45,476 nt of DNA from Acidimicrobiales bacterium (GCA_029263215.1 JAJCXY010000079.1:1-45476), one strand, 5' to 3'; positions 9,547 through 19,353 are shown, numbered from the stretch's first letter. Notes: generated from the sequence alone by a model not told the origin. A program made the numbers and translations.

Positions 9547-10641
9547 GTGCCTGGTCGTGTTGCTGCCGTCGTCGAACAGTGCTGGCATCGTGTCCCGGGC
9601 GGTACGGCGATCTCAACGATCCGCACCCTCGACGCGATAGCAGCGGAGGGAGATTGGGACGTCGTCGGCGTATCGGCGCGCCATCGCCGACCCGCGCCGG
9701 TCGGTTTTCGCCCAGGGGTGGAAGTGCGCCAGATCCCGCTGTCGAGACTCGGCCTCTACGAGGCTTGGCATCGCGCTCGTCGACCTCGGCTCCGCCGCTG
9801 GGTCGGGAAGGTCGACGTGATCCACGCCACAGGTGGGGTGGTGCCTCCTGGTTCGGGGGCTTCTCTCGTCGTCACGATCCACGACCTGGCGTTCCTTCAT
9901 CGCCCCGATCATTTCAGCCGAAGGGGGGTCAGCTTCATGACGCGGGCCTTCGAATTGACTCGCGCCGAGGCGGCACTGGTGATCGTTCCTTCCGAGGTGA
10001 CGGCGGCCGACTGCCGAGCCAACGGCATCGACGATTCGCGGCTTCGCGTCGTTCCATGGGGCGTCACCCCGGCGGTGATCGATGAAGCAGCGAGAGCCAG
10101 AGTGAGCCAGACCCACCGACTTCCCGACGAGTTCCTGCTCTGGGTCGGCACGGCTGAACCGCGCAAGAACCTGCCGGCTTTGCTGGCTGCCCATCGCGCT
10201 TCGGGAACCGACGTGCCCCTGATCCTGGTGGGGCCGAAAGGGTGGGGTCCCACCCTCGACACCCTGCTCGAACAGCACGACGGGGTTCGCCATGTCGGCC
10301 AAGTCCATGGCGACGACCTCACGGTCCTCTACGACATGGCCACCGCTTTTGTTTACCCGAGCCTTCTCGAGGGCTTCGGAATGCCCGTGCTCGAGGCGAT
10401 GGGTCAGGGCACTGCGGTAATCACGAGTCGGGGTACAGCCACCGAAGAGGTGGCCGGTGACGCAGGGGTACTCATCGATCCCACCGATGTCGAGGAGTTG
10501 GCCGCAGCCATGAACTCCTTGATCGCCGACGCCGGTCGGCGCGATCGGCTGGGCGCGGCGGCTCTCGAGAGGGCGGCGCTATTCAGCTGGCAGAGATCCG
10601 GCTCACTCACCGCCGATGTCTACGAGGAGGCCCGGCAATGA
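9547..10641 (+). CDS. GT4 family glycosyltransferase
   Basis: 364 residues with a GT-B fold. It starts VPGRVAAVVEQCWHRVPGGTA, where the glycine-rich loop follows the first strand, as in actinobacterial mannosyltransferase-like GT4 enzymes. The C-terminal domain has LLWVGTAEPRKNL and the E(x7)E motif in LLEGFGMPVLEAMGQG, which binds the nucleotide-sugar donor. It likely transfers a GDP- or UDP-activated sugar in the cytoplasm; the actual donor cannot be read from sequence, though GDP-mannose, GDP-fucose and UDP-xylose are made nearby. The GTG at 9547 is chosen to match the family N-terminus. It is coupled to the next gene by an ATGA overlap. Confidence 0.88.
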   Translation: MPGRVAAVVEQCWHRVPGGTAISTIRTLDAIAAEGDWDVVGVSARHRRPAPVGFRPGVEVRQIPLSRLGLYEAWHRARRPRLRRWVGKVDVIHATGGVVPPGSGASLVVTIHDLAFLHRPDHFSRRGVSFMTRAFELTRAEAALVIVPSEVTAADCRANGIDDSRLRVVPWGVTPAVIDEAARARVSQTHRLPDEFLLWVGTAEPRKNLPALLAAHRASGTDVPLILVGPKGWGPTLDTLLEQHDGVRHVGQVHGDDLTVLYDMATAFVYPSLLEGFGMPVLEAMGQGTAVITSRGTATEEVAGDAGVLIDPTDVEELAAAMNSLIADAGRRDRLGAAALERAALFSWQRSGSLTADVYEEARQ

Positions 10642-11750
10642 TCCGCGTCGTGGCCAACCTCTCGTTTGTCCTACCGGGTGCGGTTGGTGGCAGCGAGGAG
10701 TACAGCATCCGCCTGATCGATGCCTTGTCGGGCTCCGAATGCGACGACATCGAGCTCTCGGTCGCCGGGTCGGCCGCCTTGTTCGCTGCTCATCCGACGC
10801 TTGGAGCCTCAGAGCGGCTGGTCTTTTCCGGGCCCGCCCACAACCGGGCCTACCGCCTGGCCGTGGAATCCAGCTGGCTTGCCCGCAGTACCCGCGACGC
10901 AACTCTGGTGCACCATTTCGGCGGGCGCATACCGGCGCGGCGCTCGGCTCCGGCAGTGGTGACCATCCACGATGTTCAACCCCTCGATCTCCCCGAGAAT
11001 TTCTCGCCCGTGAAGCAGCGCTACCTGCGATGGGCGCTGCCTCGCACGGTTGCGGAAGCGGCCATGATTTGTACGCCCTCCCAATGGGTGGCCGATCGGG
11101 TGGTCGAGCTACTCGGAGCAGATCACACGAGGGTGCGGGTGGTTTCGTCGACGTCAGACCCGAGACGGGTGTCGGGGCCGGTCGCTCCCGAGGTGGCGGA
11201 GATCGGAGATCGCCCCCTGGTGCTCTACCCGGCGGTCACTCATCCTCACAAGAACCATGTCGTGTTGTTGGAGGCGATGGAGCGGGTGATCCATGAACAC
11301 CCCGAAGCCCTCCTCGTTCTCACCGGGGGACCCGGACGCATCCACGGCGAGGTGGTCGCCAATGCCCGCCGACTCGACCCGGAAGGTCGGTTCATCCGTC
11401 ACTTCGGAAGGGTGGCGGCACCCACACTCGCTGAACTCACAGGTAGGGCCGATGTGATGGCGTTCCCGTCGAGCTACGAAGGTTTCGGCTTACCGGTCCT
11501 CGAGGCGATGCATCGAGGCACGCCGGTGGTCGCAGCCGACACCACCGCCCTTCCCGAGGTGATGGGTGGGTCGGGAGTGCTCGTCGCGGCCCACGACTCC
11601 GAGGAATGGGCAGATGCGCTGAGCGCCCTCCTGAGCGATGATGAGCGCCGGGCCGAGCTGGCGGTATCCGGCGTCGCCCGAGCGGCCGCCTATTCCGCGG
11701 GAGCGGCCGCCGAGGCGCTCACTGCCGCTTGGCGCGACGCGGTGGCGTAG
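10638..11750 (+). CDS. GT4 family glycosyltransferase
   Basis: 370 residues, GT-B fold. The N-terminus MIRVVANLSFVLPGAVGGSE contains the acceptor-side glycine loop. The donor domain has LYPAVTHPHKNHVVLLEAM, the basic residue region expected to bind phosphates, and the E(x7)E motif in SYEGFGLPVLEAMHRG. The ATG overlaps the TGA of the preceding GT4 gene. The two enzymes are alike in length and motif spacing, so they may be old duplicates acting in sequence on one glycan. The donor and acceptor are not determinable here. Confidence 0.88.
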   Translation: MIRVVANLSFVLPGAVGGSEEYSIRLIDALSGSECDDIELSVAGSAALFAAHPTLGASERLVFSGPAHNRAYRLAVESSWLARSTRDATLVHHFGGRIPARRSAPAVVTIHDVQPLDLPENFSPVKQRYLRWALPRTVAEAAMICTPSQWVADRVVELLGADHTRVRVVSSTSDPRRVSGPVAPEVAEIGDRPLVLYPAVTHPHKNHVVLLEAMERVIHEHPEALLVLTGGPGRIHGEVVANARRLDPEGRFIRHFGRVAAPTLAELTGRADVMAFPSSYEGFGLPVLEAMHRGTPVVAADTTALPEVMGGSGVLVAAHDSEEWADALSALLSDDERRAELAVSGVARAAAYSAGAAAEALTAAWRDAVA

Positions 11751-11764
11751 GGGAAGCTGACGGC

Positions 11765-13012
11765 GTGCGGGTCCAGGTCATATGTCCACATTTCGAGCCC
11801 GACGCGGCCCCCACCGGGGTGGTGATGACCGAGATCGCGCATCGCTTGATCGACGCCGGCCACGAACTCGACATCATCACCGCGCTCCCCTGGTACACCG
11901 AACACGCTGTGGAGAAGGGTTGGGGCGGGCGCCCGATCCGCCGAGAAACCATGCCGGGGGGAACGATCACGAGGGTTCATCCCTTCCCCACCGACAAGCG
12001 CAACATTCCCGCCCGTGCCCTCGCGTTTGCGGGCTTCACGGCGCTCGCCACGGTGGCCGCGGTGCTGCGACGACGGCGACCCGATGTGGTGCTGGCGATG
12101 TCGCCTCCGCTCACGCTGGGAATCGCCGGTTGGGTTTCGGCTCGACTCAGGCGTGCCCCGTTCGTGTTCAACGTGCAGGACATCTTTCCCGATGTCGCGG
12201 TGGAGGTGGGAGCGATATCGGGAAAGAGGGTTGTCAAGCTGCTCCACCTGCTGGAGCGGTTCATCTATCGACGGGCCGACGCCGTCACGGTGTTGTCCGA
12301 TGATCTCCGAGAGAACGTCTCCGACAAGATCGGCGTGAGCAAGAGAAACGGTCGGCGGGGGCGCACCAAAGTGCGGGTGATCCCCAACTTCGTGGATACC
12401 GAGCGGATCCAACCCGGACCGAGGATCAACCCTTATCGCCGCGACCACGACCTCGGCGAGCGCACCGTGGTGATGTATGCCGGCAATCTGGGCTTCTCGC
12501 AGCCCCTGGATCTCATGATCGATGCGGCGGAGGCGCTACACGATCGCGACGACGTCGCGTTCGTGATCAACGGAGGAGGGTCGGAGCGATCCCGACTCGA
12601 GGGTCTCGCCGAACATCTGACGAATCTTCACTTCGTCGATTTCCAACCGCCGGAGCGGCTCCCCGAAGTCCTCGCCGCCGGCGACGTGCACGTCATCGCG
12701 CTGCGCCGAGGACTGGCTCGCTCATCGGTACCGTCGAAGCTCTACTCCATACTGGCCTCCGGTCGGCCGGTTCTCGCTTCGATCGACGGCGGTACGGAGG
12801 TCGAAACCGTGATCACCCAAAACTCGTGCGGCGTTTCGGTCGAACCCGAGGATTCGGCCGCGTTCGTCGCCGCCGTCATCGAACTGGTCGACGATCCCGA
12901 TGCAAGGGAGGCCATGGGGGAGAGAGGTCGCAGCTTCGTGCAGACATGGGTCTCGCCGGTCGGTGTCGCGGCCGCCTACCTCGAGCTGTTCGACGAGCTG
13001 GCCCGACCCTGA
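11765..13012 (+). CDS. WbuB-like GT4 glycosyltransferase
   Basis: 415 residues. The start VRVQVICPHFEPDAAPTG and the following LTALPWYTEH-like stretch (IITALPWYTEHAV) resemble the WbuB/WcaI subgroup, which adds fucosamine or fucose-type residues in O-antigen and colanic acid synthesis. The donor domain contains VVMYAGNLGFSQPLDLMIDA and SSVPSKLYSILASGRPVLAS, where the usual E(x7)E is modified as in WbuB. The GTG at 11765, 14 bases after the previous stop, is favoured because it begins the first strand. It is the last of three consecutive glycosyltransferases. A link to GDP-fucose is suggested by subgroup and neighbours but is inference. Confidence 0.86.
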   Translation: MRVQVICPHFEPDAAPTGVVMTEIAHRLIDAGHELDIITALPWYTEHAVEKGWGGRPIRRETMPGGTITRVHPFPTDKRNIPARALAFAGFTALATVAAVLRRRRPDVVLAMSPPLTLGIAGWVSARLRRAPFVFNVQDIFPDVAVEVGAISGKRVVKLLHLLERFIYRRADAVTVLSDDLRENVSDKIGVSKRNGRRGRTKVRVIPNFVDTERIQPGPRINPYRRDHDLGERTVVMYAGNLGFSQPLDLMIDAAEALHDRDDVAFVINGGGSERSRLEGLAEHLTNLHFVDFQPPERLPEVLAAGDVHVIALRRGLARSSVPSKLYSILASGRPVLASIDGGTEVETVITQNSCGVSVEPEDSAAFVAAVIELVDDPDAREAMGERGRSFVQTWVSPVGVAAAYLELFDELARP

Positions 13013-13051
13013 AACCCGTGTCCTGAACGCGTTAGAGGGGCCCGTGGCCGC

Positions 13052-13057
13052 TAGCGT
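13052..13057 (+). promoter_or_regulatory. Putative -10 element (TAGCGT)
   Basis: TAGCGT ends 8 bases before the GTG at 13066 of the histidine-motif membrane protein and supports that start over a TTG at 13057, which overlaps the hexamer. Confidence 0.4.
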
Positions 13058-13065
13058 TGCCTGCC

Positions 13066-13770
13066 GTGGGTAAAGCAAGCTCGTCCAAGAAAGTCCAACG
13101 CGCGGCCAAGGCAGCTGCCTCGTCGCGCGGTGCCAGCGAATCACGCGAACTGGGTTTCCCGCTCGTGGTCGCCCTCGTCATGATTCTGGGCATCGGCCTC
13201 GTGGTCGTGGCTCGTACCTCCCGCGATGGCCTGGTTGCGCCCCTCGCCGGCGACGACCACTGGCATGCCGCCTACACGGTCTACAACTGTGGTTCCGAAG
13301 TCGCTGATTTCCAGAGCGTGAGCGACCCCGACGGAATCCACAGCCACCAGGACGGGTTGATCCACATTCACCCGTTCAACAGCTCGTCGTCGGGTGAAGA
13401 CGCCCAGCTGGGCGTCTTCCTCGAGGCGATGGGCGGCACCATCACCGAGGACGAGATCACCGGCCCAGAGTTCGCCGACATAGACGTAACGGCGGGGTGC
13501 GGTGGTGAGCCCGCGGTGATCAAGGTGGCCCGCTATCAGGTCGATCCCGAGCTCGAACTCGTCGCCGTCTACGACCGCGACTTCGAGTCGGTCCAGTTCC
13601 TCCAAGATCGTGAAGCCTTCTCGATCGCTTTGGTTCCGGCCGGTGAGGACCCTCCCCCCCCGAGCCAGAGTTCGCTCACCCAACTCGATGCGAGCACGGG
13701 CTCTGATCTGGTCTCGACCGGCACTGTCCCCCTCGACACTGGCGAACACTCCGACACCGACGACGGGTGA
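13066..13770 (+). CDS. Membrane-anchored protein with conserved histidine motifs, function unknown
   Basis: 234 residues. A lysine/alanine-rich cytoplasmic tail (1-27) leads into one membrane helix (about 31-50) and an extracytoplasmic domain. The domain starts with GDDHWHAAYTVYNCG (H65, H67, C75) and then has GIHSHQDGLIHIHPF (92-104) and a second cysteine (C145). The histidine spacing suggests a metal site and the two cysteines a disulfide. The last 35 residues are Ser/Thr/Pro-rich. I recall similar HWHxxY...HxHxDGLxHIHP proteins as uncharacterised in actinobacteria; I know of no assigned function. It sits between glycosyltransferases and the GDP-mannose pyrophosphorylase gene, which may indicate an envelope role. 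Confidence 0.75.
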   Translation: MGKASSSKKVQRAAKAAASSRGASESRELGFPLVVALVMILGIGLVVVARTSRDGLVAPLAGDDHWHAAYTVYNCGSEVADFQSVSDPDGIHSHQDGLIHIHPFNSSSSGEDAQLGVFLEAMGGTITEDEITGPEFADIDVTAGCGGEPAVIKVARYQVDPELELVAVYDRDFESVQFLQDREAFSIALVPAGEDPPPPSQSSLTQLDASTGSDLVSTGTVPLDTGEHSDTDDG

Positions 13771-13791
13771 TTCTCGGTTCGATGGCTCTCT

Positions 13792-13798
13792 GAGGAGG
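13792..13798 (+). promoter_or_regulatory. Strong Shine-Dalgarno site for the guanylyltransferase gene
   Basis: GAGGAGG lies four bases before the ATG at 13803. It is one of the few strong ribosome-binding sites in the window, where many starts appear leaderless or coupled, and it fixes this start. Confidence 0.7.
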
Positions 13799-13802
13799 TT
13801 CG

Positions 13803-14807
13803 ATGAAGGCGGTCGTACTGGTCGGTGGCTTCGGTACGAGGCTCCGGCCCCTCACCCTCACCGCACCCAAGCAGATGCTCCCGGTCGTCGACCGTCCGAT
13901 GCTCGAACACGTGGTCGGTGGGCTCGCGCGATACGGCGTCGATGAGGTTGTCCTCTCGCTTGGCTACAAAGAAGACGTCTTTCGCGAGGCCTACCCGGCC
14001 GGGGAGTGCGCCGGAGTGGCGCTCCGCTACGCCGTCGAGCCAGAACCTCTCGACACGGCGGGAGCAGTTCGTTTCGCAGCCGAGGCCGCGGCTATCGACG
14101 AGACCTTCATCGTGGTCAACGGCGATGTCTTCACCGATCTCGACGTGGCTGAGGTCTGGCATAGGCATTTCGAGGTCGGAGCGGAAGCCACGATCGCTCT
14201 CACTCCCGTCGAAGATCCATCGCGCTACGGCGTCGTACCCACCGATGCCGAGGGTCGAGTGTCGGGATTCGTTGAGAAACCCCCACGCGGCGAGGCCCCC
14301 ACCAACTGGATAAACGCCGGCACCTATGTGCTCGAACCGACGGTTCTCCAGCGTATCGAGCCTGGTCGCAGGGTGTCGATCGAGCGAGAGACGTTCCCCT
14401 CAGTGGTAGCCGATGGCGGTCTGTGGGCGGTGCAGTCCGACGCCTACTGGGTCGATGCCGGTACCCCCGACACCTACCTGCAGGTCCAACTCGACCTGAT
14501 CGACGGGGTGAGAGGGCCTGCTCTCGACGGGATCGCCACTGAGTCTCATATCGACCCGACAGCGCGCGTCGACCGGTCGGTTGTGATGGCCGATGCCAGC
14601 ATCGCGAGCGGCGCCATCGTGAGCGGGTCGATCGTGTGCCGGGGCGCCCTGATCGGCGAAGGTGCCGTGCTGACCGACTCCGTGGTCGGCCCCCGTGCTG
14701 TCATCGGCGATGGGGCTAGGGTCACCGACATGACCATGGTCGGCGACGATCAGCGGGTCGAGGCGCACTCAACCCTCGCAGGTGCCCGAGTCCCGGAAAG
14801 CAGCTGA
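13803..14807 (+). CDS. manC: Mannose-1-phosphate guanylyltransferase-like nucleotidyltransferase
   Basis: 334 residues. The nucleotidyltransferase domain has the signature GGFGTRLRPLT (8-18) with APKQMLPVVDRPM just after, NGDVFTDLD for metal binding, and FVEKPPRG and NAGTYVLEP for sugar contact. From about residue 245 there is a left-handed beta-helix of hexapeptide repeats (for example VVMADASIASGAIVSGS, then CRGALIGEGAVL). This architecture matches eukaryotic-type and mycobacterial ManB/GMPP enzymes that make GDP-mannose from GTP and mannose-1-phosphate. With ManA, ManB and Gmd all encoded here, that role fits; a glucose-1-phosphate uridylyl- or thymidylyltransferase is the alternative. The next gene starts one base after the TGA. 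Confidence 0.85.
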   Translation: MKAVVLVGGFGTRLRPLTLTAPKQMLPVVDRPMLEHVVGGLARYGVDEVVLSLGYKEDVFREAYPAGECAGVALRYAVEPEPLDTAGAVRFAAEAAAIDETFIVVNGDVFTDLDVAEVWHRHFEVGAEATIALTPVEDPSRYGVVPTDAEGRVSGFVEKPPRGEAPTNWINAGTYVLEPTVLQRIEPGRRVSIERETFPSVVADGGLWAVQSDAYWVDAGTPDTYLQVQLDLIDGVRGPALDGIATESHIDPTARVDRSVVMADASIASGAIVSGSIVCRGALIGEGAVLTDSVVGPRAVIGDGARVTDMTMVGDDQRVEAHSTLAGARVPESS

Positions 14808-14808
14808 G

Positions 14809-15819
14809 ATGGCCGTACTCGTCACCGGAGGTGCCGGCTACATCGGCAGTCACACTGCCGTAGCGCTGCACGATGCCGGGTATAAGGTGGTCATCGTCGA
14901 CAACTTCGTCAACAGCTCACCGAAAGCAATCGAGGCGGTCCGTGCCCTCACGTCCCCCGGTCTCGCCTTCGTCGAGGCTGATCTGCTCGACTCCGGTGCT
15001 GTTCGCCAACTCTTCGCACAGCACCAGATCGACGAGGTGATCCACTTCGCTGCTCACAAGGCAGTCGGTGAATCGGCCGACCAGCCCCTCCGCTACTACC
15101 GCAACAATCTCGGATCGACGCTCGGCCTCGTGGAAGCCATGGCCGAGCACGGTGTGACCAAGCTGGTGTTCTCCTCATCGTGCACCGTCTACGGCCAGCC
15201 CGCCACGGTCCCGGTCACCGAAGCCGCGCCCACGGGAGCCGAAAGCCCCTACGGCTGGACCAAATACATGAGTGAGCAGATCCTTCGCGATGCGGCCGCG
15301 GTCTCTGATCTCGATGTGGTCCTTCTGCGGTATTTCAACCCGGTCGGAGCCCATGAGAGCGGCACCATCGGCGAGGACCCGAACGGGATACCCAACAATC
15401 TTGTGCCCTACGTCATGCAGGTGGCGATCGGTCGGTTGGAGAAGCTGAGGGTGTTCGGCGACGACTATGACACGCCCGATGGCACCGCGATTCGCGACTA
15501 CATCCACGTGGTGGATCTTGCCGAGGGCCACGTCGCCGCTCTCGCCGCTCTCGCCTCGATGGATGGCTGCCCCGCGGTCAATCTCGGCACCGGTGTGGGC
15601 AGCACGGTTCTCGATGTGGTCAACGCCGCGGCCGATGCGGTCGGATCTCCGATTCCTCACGAGATCGTCGAGCGTCGCCTCGGCGACATCGAGAAGATCT
15701 ATGCCGATGCCGCTCTTGCTCGAGACCTGCTCGGCTGGGAGACCAGACGTGATCTCACTGAGATGATGCGCGACCATTGGAATTGGCAGCGCAAGAACCC
15801 CCAGGGGTTCGCAACCTGA
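14809..15819 (+). CDS. galE: UDP-glucose 4-epimerase
   Basis: 336 residues. It interconverts UDP-glucose and UDP-galactose. GGAGYIGSHTAVAL is the NAD site, HFAAHKAVGESADQPLRYY the conserved substrate loop, SSSCTVYGQP has the catalytic Ser/Thr, and SPYGWTKYMSE has the Tyr-Lys pair. GEDPNGIPNNLVPYVMQVA is highly characteristic of GalE. The ATG at 14809 lies one base after the preceding stop. Its TGA directly abuts the TGA of the convergent cofE, forming the palindrome TGATCA. Confidence 0.96.
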   Translation: MAVLVTGGAGYIGSHTAVALHDAGYKVVIVDNFVNSSPKAIEAVRALTSPGLAFVEADLLDSGAVRQLFAQHQIDEVIHFAAHKAVGESADQPLRYYRNNLGSTLGLVEAMAEHGVTKLVFSSSCTVYGQPATVPVTEAAPTGAESPYGWTKYMSEQILRDAAAVSDLDVVLLRYFNPVGAHESGTIGEDPNGIPNNLVPYVMQVAIGRLEKLRVFGDDYDTPDGTAIRDYIHVVDLAEGHVAALAALASMDGCPAVNLGTGVGSTVLDVVNAAADAVGSPIPHEIVERRLGDIEKIYADAALARDLLGWETRRDLTEMMRDHWNWQRKNPQGFAT

Positions 15820-16521
15820 TCAGCGAAAGAGATCGTCGGCCGGAGCTCTGATGATCTCGTTGGCCACACTTCCCCTTCCGAACCAGTCCGTTTCGAGTCC
15901 CCGCACAATGGCCACCGCGATTCCCTTGGCCTTGCCCATCACCAGGTCGGCGGCGGCTGCGATCTCGTCGACGATCGCTACTTCGGTGACCATCAACTCG
16001 CGCCCCAATGCGTCTGTAGTGCCCCTGAGGTCGGCGATCGCTCCGATACCAGCGCAACCGATGGCGACGTCGGTGACGCCCTTTCTCCATGGCCGTCCGA
16101 ACGTATCGCTGACCACCACGGCCACGTCGATTCCGTGACGGGCACGCAGGCGATCGCGAATACCGCGAGCAGAGCGATCGCTGTCGACGGGGAGAAGTGC
16201 GGCCTGTCCTCGCTCGACGTTGGAGAGATCGATTCCGGCGTTGGCGCACACGAAACCGTGTTCGGTCTCGCTGATGATCAGCTCACCGCGGCGGCGCAGG
16301 ATGCGTACCGACTCGCGTTCGACAAGTGGTTTGTGCGACAGAGGGTCGTCGGGGTCGATGTCGACGAGGCGCCCCTCGGCCTTCGACACCACCTTCTGGG
16401 TGATGACGAGGCAGTCGAGGTCGAGCACTTCTGTGTCCGACGCGGCGATCAGTTCGGCCAGGTCGTCGCCTGGCCGGACCTCACCTAGTCCGGTGATCGG
16501 TATCACTTCGATGCCGTTCAT
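15820..16521 (-). CDS. cofE: Coenzyme F420-0:L-glutamate ligase (stand-alone)
   Basis: 233 residues. It adds the glutamate tail to F420-0 using GTP. Visible family features are the N-terminal PITGLGEVRPGDDL, VITQKVVSKAEG, ICANAGID-like VCANAGIDLSNVERG, and VVVSDTFGRPWRKGVTDVAIG (metal and nucleotide binding). In mycobacteria this domain is the N-terminal half of FbiB, fused to an FMN-binding nitroreductase-like domain; here the protein ends right after the ligase domain, as in archaeal CofE. The ATG at 16521 overlaps the cofD stop (ATGA). The convergent galE stop abuts its own stop. Confidence 0.93.
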   Translation of the reverse strand: MNGIEVIPITGLGEVRPGDDLAELIAASDTEVLDLDCLVITQKVVSKAEGRLVDIDPDDPLSHKPLVERESVRILRRRGELIISETEHGFVCANAGIDLSNVERGQAALLPVDSDRSARGIRDRLRARHGIDVAVVVSDTFGRPWRKGVTDVAIGCAGIGAIADLRGTTDALGRELMVTEVAIVDEIAAAADLVMGKAKGIAVAIVRGLETDWFGRGSVANEIIRAPADDLFR

Positions 16522-17450
16522 CCCTCGAGTCCGATCTCGTGACATCTCGACGCCAAAGCGGCGGCGACCCCCGCCTTGCTCATGATCGTGGGCATCACCA
16601 CTGCTATCATCCCTGCTTCTTCGACTTCGTCGGCCAGAGCAGCGTCTACCTCGTCGATGATGAGGGTGGCGGCGAGGTCGCGATAGAGGCGAGCCACGCC
16701 GACAACCGAAGATTCCTCACCGAGTTCGCGGAGCATCCGATCGGCGGGACCCTTCAGGGCCGCGCCCCCGACGATCGGCGAAACCGCGACGTTGCGGGAT
16801 CGTCGGGCCGTCACCGCTTCGCGAACGCCCGGTATGGCGAGGATCGGGCCGATCGAGACGACCGGATTCGACGGTGCGATCACCAGGCAGTCGGCTCCGG
16901 TGATGGCTTTCGAGGCCGCCGCGGTGGCCTTTGCGCCGTTGGCCCCGTGGAAGCTCACCGACTCGACGGCGACATCGTGAGCGAGACGCACGAAGTATTC
17001 TTGGAAGTCGATTTCGGCGCCCCCCTCGATGGTCACGCGTGTGGATACCCGGTCGTCGGTGATCGGAAGCAGGGAGCACTCGAGGCCCCATGCAGCAGCT
17101 ATCTCCGCGGTCGCCTGGGTGAGCGTGGCCCCTGACGCGAGCCGGGATGTGCGATAAAGGTGGGTGCCGAGATCGCGATCGCCGAGGCTGAACCAGTTGT
17201 CGCCGCCATAACGGCCGAGTTCATCCATGGCCTGCCAGGTCTCGTCGACCAGCCCCCAGCCCCGCTCCGGATCGATGGCGCCGGCGAGGGTGTAGGTGCA
17301 GGTGTCAAGGTCGGGACTTACGTATAGACCATGGAGGATGAGGTCGTCGCCGACATTGACCACCGCTGAGACCGTCGAGTTGTCGAAGGATTCGAGCGCG
17401 CCTCGCAGGTAACGGGCTGCACCCACACCACCGGCGAGCACGGTGTGCAT
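16518..17450 (-). CDS. cofD: 2-phospho-L-lactate transferase family (CofD/FbiA), F420 biosynthesis
   Basis: 310 residues. It transfers the phospho-lactate or, in actinobacteria, the phosphoenolpyruvate-derived moiety from a GDP-activated donor to the deazaflavin Fo, releasing GMP. The N-terminus VLAGGVGAARYLRGAL is the nucleotide loop, followed by VNVGDDLILHGLYVSPDLDT with conserved aspartates; DCLVIAPSNPVVSIGPIL is the second characteristic motif, and PTIMSKAGVAAAL lies near the end. It starts one base after the gmd stop and overlaps cofE, so all four minus-strand genes rmd-gmd-cofD-cofE can be co-transcribed. The GTP-activating enzyme (CofC/FbiD) and Fo synthase are not in the window. Confidence 0.94.
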   Translation of the reverse strand: MHTVLAGGVGAARYLRGALESFDNSTVSAVVNVGDDLILHGLYVSPDLDTCTYTLAGAIDPERGWGLVDETWQAMDELGRYGGDNWFSLGDRDLGTHLYRTSRLASGATLTQATAEIAAAWGLECSLLPITDDRVSTRVTIEGGAEIDFQEYFVRLAHDVAVESVSFHGANGAKATAAASKAITGADCLVIAPSNPVVSIGPILAIPGVREAVTARRSRNVAVSPIVGGAALKGPADRMLRELGEESSVVGVARLYRDLAATLIIDEVDAALADEVEEAGMIAVVMPTIMSKAGVAAALASRCHEIGLEG

Positions 17451-17451
17451 G

Positions 17452-18447
<996 letters not shown>

Positions 18448-19353
18448 TCAGGGAGAAGATGGGGTTGGTGGGTGAGTTGCCCGCCAGTGCTGGAGCAGGT
18501 CGGCGAGCGTTGTCTCGATCGGGATCTCGGGCGTCCAGCCGGTGCATTCATGGATCTTGGTGTTGTCGCCCCGCAAGACCTCCAGGTCGATCGGGCGTAG
18601 TAGATCGGGATCGGGTTCGAGCCGTATTGTTGTGCGGGCCAGCTCGATGAGGATACGGGCCAGTTCATCGACCGAGCGATCGACACCACTGCAGACGTGG
18701 TAGGCCTCTCCCGCCAGGCCACTCGACATGAGCAGGCGATAGGCCCGCACCACGTCGCGCACGTCGGTGAAATCGCGACGCGCTTGAAGGTTGCCAACCC
18801 TGACACTGGTCTCACCACAGCGCTCATTGGCGACGATCCGAGACGCGATAGCGGAGGCCACGAAACGATCTGACTGCCCCGGTCCGAGATGGTTGAACGA
18901 GCGGGCGCGCACCACATCGAGCCCGTGGCCGAGCGTGGCTTGCAGGCAGAGCATGTCGGCCGCACCCTTGCTGGCCGCATAGGGGCTGACCGGCCGGATC
19001 GGCTGGCCTTCATCGAGGGGGAGGTCGGTGGCTTCGACGCGGCCGTAGATGTCGGCGCTGGTGACGGCGAGTACTCGGCGCGCTCCCGCGAGTCGGGCGG
19101 CGTCGAGGGTGTTGAGGGTGCCCTCTACATTGACCCGCAGGGTCTCGACGGGACTCTCCCAGGAACCACCGACGTCGGCCTGAGCCGCGAGGTGGTAGAC
19201 GACTTCGGGTTCGGCCTCGGAGAAGGCGGCGATGAGCGCACCCCGGTCGGTGATGTCGGTGGCGGAACCGATGACCTCGTCGCCCTCGGCCTCGAGATGC
19301 TCACTGAGGTGGAGTCCGACGAAACCGTCCGCCCCTGTTATCAAGGCCCGCAT
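18448..19353 (-). CDS. rmd: GDP-4-keto-6-deoxy-D-mannose reductase-like SDR (probable GDP-D-rhamnose synthase)
   Basis: 301 residues, extended short-chain dehydrogenase: Rossmann motif ITGADGFVGLHL, VYHLAAQADVGGSWESP, TSADIYGRV and the Tyr-Lys pair in SPYAASKGAAD. RSFNHLGPGQSDRFVASAIA and QARRDFTDVRDVVRAY match the Rmd/Gmd-like branch that reduces the Gmd product to GDP-D-rhamnose. It sits 15 bases upstream of gmd on the same strand, the usual partner arrangement. Reduction to GDP-6-deoxy-D-talose or a dTDP-sugar activity are less likely alternatives. Confidence 0.8.
   Translation of the reverse strand: MRALITGADGFVGLHLSEHLEAEGDEVIGSATDITDRGALIAAFSEAEPEVVYHLAAQADVGGSWESPVETLRVNVEGTLNTLDAARLAGARRVLAVTSADIYGRVEATDLPLDEGQPIRPVSPYAASKGAADMLCLQATLGHGLDVVRARSFNHLGPGQSDRFVASAIASRIVANERCGETSVRVGNLQARRDFTDVRDVVRAYRLLMSSGLAGEAYHVCSGVDRSVDELARILIELARTTIRLEPDPDLLRPIDLEVLRGDNTKIHECTGWTPEIPIETTLADLLQHWRATHPPTPSSP

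Noticed and set aside
14809..15819. GalE possibly acting as a UDP-glucuronate or UDP-N-acetylhexosamine epimerase
   Set aside because: The substrate loop and SPYGWTKYMSE/GEDPNGIPNNL segments match standard GalE more closely than the other epimerases.
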